Source: Nitrosopumilaceae archaeon
GTDB lineage: Archaea; Thermoproteota; Nitrososphaeria; Nitrososphaerales; Nitrosopumilaceae
Direction of reading: 5' to 3'
Length of the DNA stretch: 64,000 nucleotides
NCBI GenBank assembly: GCA_005798405.1
Contig: SYJQ01000028.1
Coordinates: 124,001 to 188,000 of the forward strand
Part shown: positions 59,664-64,000 of the stretch, piece by piece
Layout of the letters: each line of letters starts with the position of its first letter
Numbering within the stretch: the stretch's first letter is position 1
Made by a program: the position numbers and the translations under genes
Notes under the pieces: generated by a model
What the model was told of the DNA's origin: nothing
The model's input: only the letters and a program-made list of their open reading frames with translations
Database searches by the model: none

Positions 59664-61052
59664 TCAATATGGACGATCAATGAATTTTCCATGTCCTAGT
59701 TTTCCAACAACTTCAAAATCTTCAGCAACTAGATGTCCTCTTACAATTGTTTTAACAGGCCAACCTTTCAACGACATTCCCTCATATACTACATAATCAG
59801 AAAATCCACCAAACAGTTCAGAAGACACTTTATTTTCTTTTTTTAAGTCTATCATGGTAATATCAGCATCTGCATCTTTAGACAGTGTTCCTTTTTTTGG
59901 ATACATTCCAAATATTTGAGCAGCGTTACTGCTTGTAAATCGAACAAATTTCTCAAGTGAAATTCTATTCTTGTTTACTCCCTCGCTTAACAAAATTGGT
60001 ATCACTGTACCTATTCCTGGAAATCCTGCCAACGCTCCCCAGATATCAGTGCCACCAAGTTTTAGTTTTAGTTGATTTGCAACATGATCTGTTCCTATAG
60101 TATCAATAAGATTGTTCGATAGTGCATCCCATACTGCAGCATTATCTTGTGCTGTTCTGATAGGAGGCATAACTTTGGCAAGATATCCTTTCTGATTTTC
60201 ATATGATAAAGTCAGATAATGAGGACATGTTTCAACAAAAATTTTTGTTCCTAGTTTTCGCTCTTCGCTAATTTGTTGTAATGCTTTTTGAGAACCAATA
60301 TGAACAAAGTAAATTACACATCCATAATCTCTTCCAAATTTTGAAACAGTTTTGATTGCCTTTGCTTCAAATTCAGGAGATCTACTCTCAGACCATGCAG
60401 GAAGACCATCACGTTTTTTCTCTTTAGCAGTCTTTATTCCACATGCACACGATTCATAATCTTCAGCATGAACCAATACAGGACATCCAAGTGATGCAGC
60501 AGTTTTTACTATGTTTTCTACTAGTTTATCATTTACATCTACTGTTGCTTCAGATAATTTAGAAGAGTATGGGGGCATATCCATATACACATGTCCCACA
60601 TCACCGCCAAGATTCATGTAAATTTTAAATGAAGTGATTCCTTTTTCAATACAGTAAGGCATTTCGCTAATTTGTTGAGGAGTGAAAATAGACGCATGTA
60701 TTGTATAATCAATGTAATGATTTTTTGATGCAGCATCTAGCTGATCTCGCAATGAAGTTTTAAAAGAATTTCCTAGTCGCAACATTCTCATCATAGTTGT
60801 TATTCCACCAATAGCTGCTGCATGTGATTCAGTTTTTGCAGCCTGATCAATTGGAGAGTACACTCCATAATGAACATGAGTATCTATTGGTCCTGGTATT
60901 GAGATTAGACCATTTCCGTTTATTTTATTATCACATGAAGGAATATCATTTGTAAAACCAACGATTTTTCCGTCATCAATTATAATATTTTTGTCAAGTA
61001 TTCCTTGAGGTAAAATTATGTGTGAATTTGTGATCACGGTGTCATACGTCAT
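59664..61052 (-). CDS. pyrC: Dihydroorotase/allantoinase-family amidohydrolase
   Basis: GPIDTHVHYG; FKIYMN; HAEDYESC; GTDHVANQ. Confidence 0.82.
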   Translation of the reverse strand: MTYDTVITNSHIILPQGILDKNIIIDDGKIVGFTNDIPSCDNKINGNGLISIPGPIDTHVHYGVYSPIDQAAKTESHAAAIGGITTMMRMLRLGNSFKTSLRDQLDAASKNHYIDYTIHASIFTPQQISEMPYCIEKGITSFKIYMNLGGDVGHVYMDMPPYSSKLSEATVDVNDKLVENIVKTAASLGCPVLVHAEDYESCACGIKTAKEKKRDGLPAWSESRSPEFEAKAIKTVSKFGRDYGCVIYFVHIGSQKALQQISEERKLGTKIFVETCPHYLTLSYENQKGYLAKVMPPIRTAQDNAAVWDALSNNLIDTIGTDHVANQLKLKLGGTDIWGALAGFPGIGTVIPILLSEGVNKNRISLEKFVRFTSSNAAQIFGMYPKKGTLSKDADADITMIDLKKENKVSSELFGGFSDYVVYEGMSLKGWPVKTIVRGHLVAEDFEVVGKLGHGKFIDRPY

Positions 61053-61158
61053 CAGAAATTTTTGTGTTCTGCAGTCTATTATGCGTTGAGTATGGTATAC
61101 AAAAGTATCATGCCAGAAAACTCAGTAGATTTAACTAGCTCAAAATTGTAATTTTTTT

Positions 61159-62448
61159 GTGAAAATTTTACTTGTATTATGTATAGTTATTTTTATTGGA
61201 CTACCGGAAATATTTGCAGAACATAGCGGTAATCAATCATTACCACAAGTTCTTGATGAAAATTATCTAGTGCAACAATTTGTAGCAGAAGGAATTCCAA
61301 ATAATCCAACTACAATGACCTTTCTGGGAGATGATATTTTGGTACTGCAAAGATACGATGGAACAGTTAGGCTGGTAAAAGATGGCGTTTTACAACCATG
61401 GTCTGTTTTGGATGTATCTGTTGCAAAAGATGGAGAGCGTGGAATGCTTGGAATTACATCTGATGGATCCAAAGTTTATGTCTATTTTACAGCAGCTGAT
61501 GTTGATGCAGGAAAAGCAATAGAAAATAGAATTTACAGATATGATTGGAATGGAGAAAAATTAGTAAATCCAGTATTGCTTAAGACATTACCAAGTGATA
61601 ATTATTATCACAATGGTGGTGCAATGACTAGTTTTGACGGTCAGACATATGCAGTGATTGGAGATAATGGAAATTATGGCAGACTACAAAACAGAGATGC
61701 TGATTGGAAAAATGATACTAGTGTGATTCTAAGAATAGATCCTCCAGGATCATATTATGCAATGGGAATTCGAAATAGTTTTGGAATAACAGTAGATCCA
61801 ATAACTGGAAATTTGTGGGATACTGAAAATGGTGATGATGCAAATGATGAAATTAACATGGTGCCAGAAAATTTTAACAGTGGTTGGATTGAGATAACGG
61901 GTATTACAAAGAATCAAACTTTAATTGATTCATTACCAAAATATGGAGATTTTGTGTATAATAATCCAGAATTTGTATGGGAAAAACCAGTTTGTCCTAC
62001 GGGAATTGCATTTAGCACATCAGAGATATTTGCACAAACAGATAAAGTGTTTGTAGGAGATTGCATTAACGGAAATATTTACAGATTTAATCTAAATGAC
62101 GATAGAACTGGCTTTATTTTTAATTCGCCTTATTTACAAGACAACACACTAAACACTGATGAGTCAAATGAAGAAATTTTGTTTGGGACAGGTTTTGGGG
62201 CAATTACAGATGTTGAAGAAGGGCCAGATGGCTTTTTGTATATTGTTTCATTATCTAATGGTAAGATATATCGAATAATTCCAAAAGATGTTGTGCAGAA
62301 CGTACCTGAATTAAAAGGAGATTACATAAGTGAATTTAGTAAGATTATCGTTTATCTAGGAATAATTCTTGCTATCTCTGCAGTTGTAATTTACTTGATT
62401 ATCAGAAAGATAATTGCAAATCGACGATTTTCATTAGAAAATGAATAA
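61159..62448 (+). CDS. Membrane-anchored PQQ glucose/sorbosone dehydrogenase-like beta-propeller protein
   Basis: Signal peptide, YYHNGGAMTSFDG, RNSFGITVDPITGNLWDTENGDDANDEIN, C-terminal TM. Confidence 0.87.
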   Translation: MKILLVLCIVIFIGLPEIFAEHSGNQSLPQVLDENYLVQQFVAEGIPNNPTTMTFLGDDILVLQRYDGTVRLVKDGVLQPWSVLDVSVAKDGERGMLGITSDGSKVYVYFTAADVDAGKAIENRIYRYDWNGEKLVNPVLLKTLPSDNYYHNGGAMTSFDGQTYAVIGDNGNYGRLQNRDADWKNDTSVILRIDPPGSYYAMGIRNSFGITVDPITGNLWDTENGDDANDEINMVPENFNSGWIEITGITKNQTLIDSLPKYGDFVYNNPEFVWEKPVCPTGIAFSTSEIFAQTDKVFVGDCINGNIYRFNLNDDRTGFIFNSPYLQDNTLNTDESNEEILFGTGFGAITDVEEGPDGFLYIVSLSNGKIYRIIPKDVVQNVPELKGDYISEFSKIIVYLGIILAISAVVIYLIIRKIIANRRFSLENE

Positions 62449-62474
62449 AAACACATCTCTGAGAGGTAATGCAA

Positions 62475-62546
62475 GGGCCGGTGGTTTAGTGGTATAATGC
62501 CTCGTTCGCAACGAGGATGTCGGGGGTTCAATTCCCCCCCGGTCCA
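62475..62546 (+). tRNA. tRNA-Ala(CGC)
   Basis: Anticodon stem-loop CCTCG-TTCGCAA-CGAGG; G3:U70 pair. Confidence 0.94.
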
Positions 62547-62597
62547 TTAATAATTTTTCCAGAAACTATTATACATAAACAAAGATTACAAATTTTC

Positions 62598-62957
62598 ATG
62601 AAGGTTTTTGATGGAAAGAAAGCTGCACAAGATTACATGTCAAAACATACACTTGCATTTTCTACTCCAGAACTAACTCTGATGAGATTTGCATTTTGGC
62701 TAGGAGACACTGTTCCAGATCCTCAAAACAAAGAAAACTCTATTCCAAGAATGCTGACATTTATGGTAGAGCAAGACTTTGCACCAATTCTAATTGATGA
62801 TGACAAGTATGAGCCATCAGGTGCTGTCAAAAGTTCAAATGTTTATGGAAATGCATTTTCAGAAACTAGTGCAGATGGAAAGTTTTGTTCTGAATGTGGT
62901 ACCACGTTATCAAAAACAGCAAAATTCTGTCCTGAGTGTGGTACAACACAAGACTAG
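62598..62957 (+). CDS. Protein with C-terminal double zinc ribbon
   Basis: KFCSECGTTLSKTAKFCPECGT; track start overlaps tRNA-Ala, ATG 62598 preferred. Confidence 0.8.
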   Translation: MKVFDGKKAAQDYMSKHTLAFSTPELTLMRFAFWLGDTVPDPQNKENSIPRMLTFMVEQDFAPILIDDDKYEPSGAVKSSNVYGNAFSETSADGKFCSECGTTLSKTAKFCPECGTTQD

Positions 62958-62977
62958 TTTTGAAATAATTTTTAATT

Positions 62978-63505
62978 TTATGATTTAGTGCCACATTTTG
63001 TGCAGAACTTTGCATTTGGTCTTAATGATGCACCACATGCAGTACATCCATTTTCACTAGATACAACAGATCTTCTTGGCATAAGAGCAGGATCAGGAGA
63101 AGGTAAAGTTCCAACGTCACCAAATGCTTGTTGTGCAGATACAATACCAGGTGGACCACCCACAGGATTTTGTGCAGAACCAGATCTTGGCATTCCCATT
63201 CCACTCATCATTCCAGGTTGTCCCATTCCAGGCATCAGTCCTGGAGATTGTGTATTACCAGTGCCAGAACCACGAGATTTTTTCAGCTCAAAGATGACTT
63301 TGATTGCTAAAAATTCTAATGCAGAGTAAGCTACAACATAATCACCTAGTTTTTGAAAGAACTCTTTGTCAGTTAAGAGACCTTTTTTGTACATGTTATT
63401 GGTATCAAGAAATGATTCATAGTATCCCTGAGAATCATCAAACAAACTTTGCAGCTTGTCAAATAACATGTTTAGTGTATCTACTTCACCAAATGACATA
63501 TCCAT
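62978..63505 (-). CDS. Protein with Gly/Pro/Met-rich linker and C-terminal zinc ribbon
   Basis: GMPGMGQPGMMSGMGMP linker; CTACGASLRPNAKFCTKCGTKS. Confidence 0.8.
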   Translation of the reverse strand: MDMSFGEVDTLNMLFDKLQSLFDDSQGYYESFLDTNNMYKKGLLTDKEFFQKLGDYVVAYSALEFLAIKVIFELKKSRGSGTGNTQSPGLMPGMGQPGMMSGMGMPRSGSAQNPVGGPPGIVSAQQAFGDVGTLPSPDPALMPRRSVVSSENGCTACGASLRPNAKFCTKCGTKS

Positions 63506-63564
63506 GCTTTAGTTTTGGAATATTAATTACTTTAGGATCAAAAAATGAAAAAATGTGTAATGGT

Positions 63565-63894
63565 TTATGCTTGTAATGCTCTATCAATCATATTTTTGTA
63601 TGACTCTTTTGATGCTGCACCAACTTGCTGACTAACTATCTCGCCTTTGTTTAGGAGAATTAGGGTTGGAATGCTAAAGACATTGTATTTTGATGCTAAT
63701 TCGCCTGCTTCATCTACGTTGACTTTGACAAATTTTACTTTGCCTTGATAGTCATTTGCCAGTTCTTCTACAACTGGGCCAACCATTCTACATGGACCAC
63801 ACCATTGGGCCCAAAAGTCAACAAACACTGGCATATCAGAGTGGATTACATTGATTTCCCAAGACTTTGCATCTGAAATTTCTGTTATTCCCAT
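63565..63894 (-). CDS. trxA: Thioredoxin
   Basis: VDFWAQWCGPCRMVGPVVEEL. Confidence 0.95.
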   Translation of the reverse strand: MGITEISDAKSWEINVIHSDMPVFVDFWAQWCGPCRMVGPVVEELANDYQGKVKFVKVNVDEAGELASKYNVFSIPTLILLNKGEIVSQQVGAASKESYKNMIDRALQA

Positions 63895-64000
63895 TTGAGT
63901 ATAATTTACAGAACGTACCTAAAAATGTTCACCAGAATTAGCACCGTATTTTTTGTTGGAAAAGAAAAATCAAAAAACAGATTTAGTGATATATACTTAA

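Noticed and set aside
62517-62597. N-terminal extension of the zinc-ribbon ORF in the track
   Set aside because: It overlaps tRNA-Ala(CGC); ATG 62598 is a better start.

Overview
This looks like about 64 kb of AT-rich chromosome from a marine ammonia-oxidizing archaeon (Nitrososphaeria/Thaumarchaeota, Nitrosopumilus-like), judged from gene content. It is mostly core genome. Contents include an 11-gene Complex I operon (nuoA-B-C-D-H-I-J-K-M-L-N, without EFG), acetyl/propionyl-CoA carboxylase, sdhABCD, and replication genes (RFC-L, RFC-S, MCM, GINS, Hel308). There are also ribosomal and translation genes (L7Ae, S28e, L24e, L37e, aIF5B, aIF6, HisS), seven tRNAs, and several lineage-type secreted proteins. 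I saw no rRNA, CRISPR array, transposase or prophage. The most interesting items are: (1) a glutamyl-tRNA reductase homologue whose catalytic TCNR motif reads TSSR (Cys to Ser); (2) tandem zinc-ferredoxin paralogues sharing a 28-bp promoter block and a TTAGT-N4-ACTAA inverted repeat; (3) a perfect 16-bp palindrome in the PadR/sdhA divergent promoter; (4) a Met/His-rich exported protein; (5) a short Cys-x(n)-Cys module shared by two otherwise unrelated exported proteins; (6) an exported protein with an exact 132-bp internal duplication; (7) unassigned intergenic structured elements near 47.05 kb and 59.43 kb; (8) very small ORFs missing from the ORF track, including a 21-aa Lys/Ala/Thr peptide. 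All calls come from reading the sequence. No database search was run.
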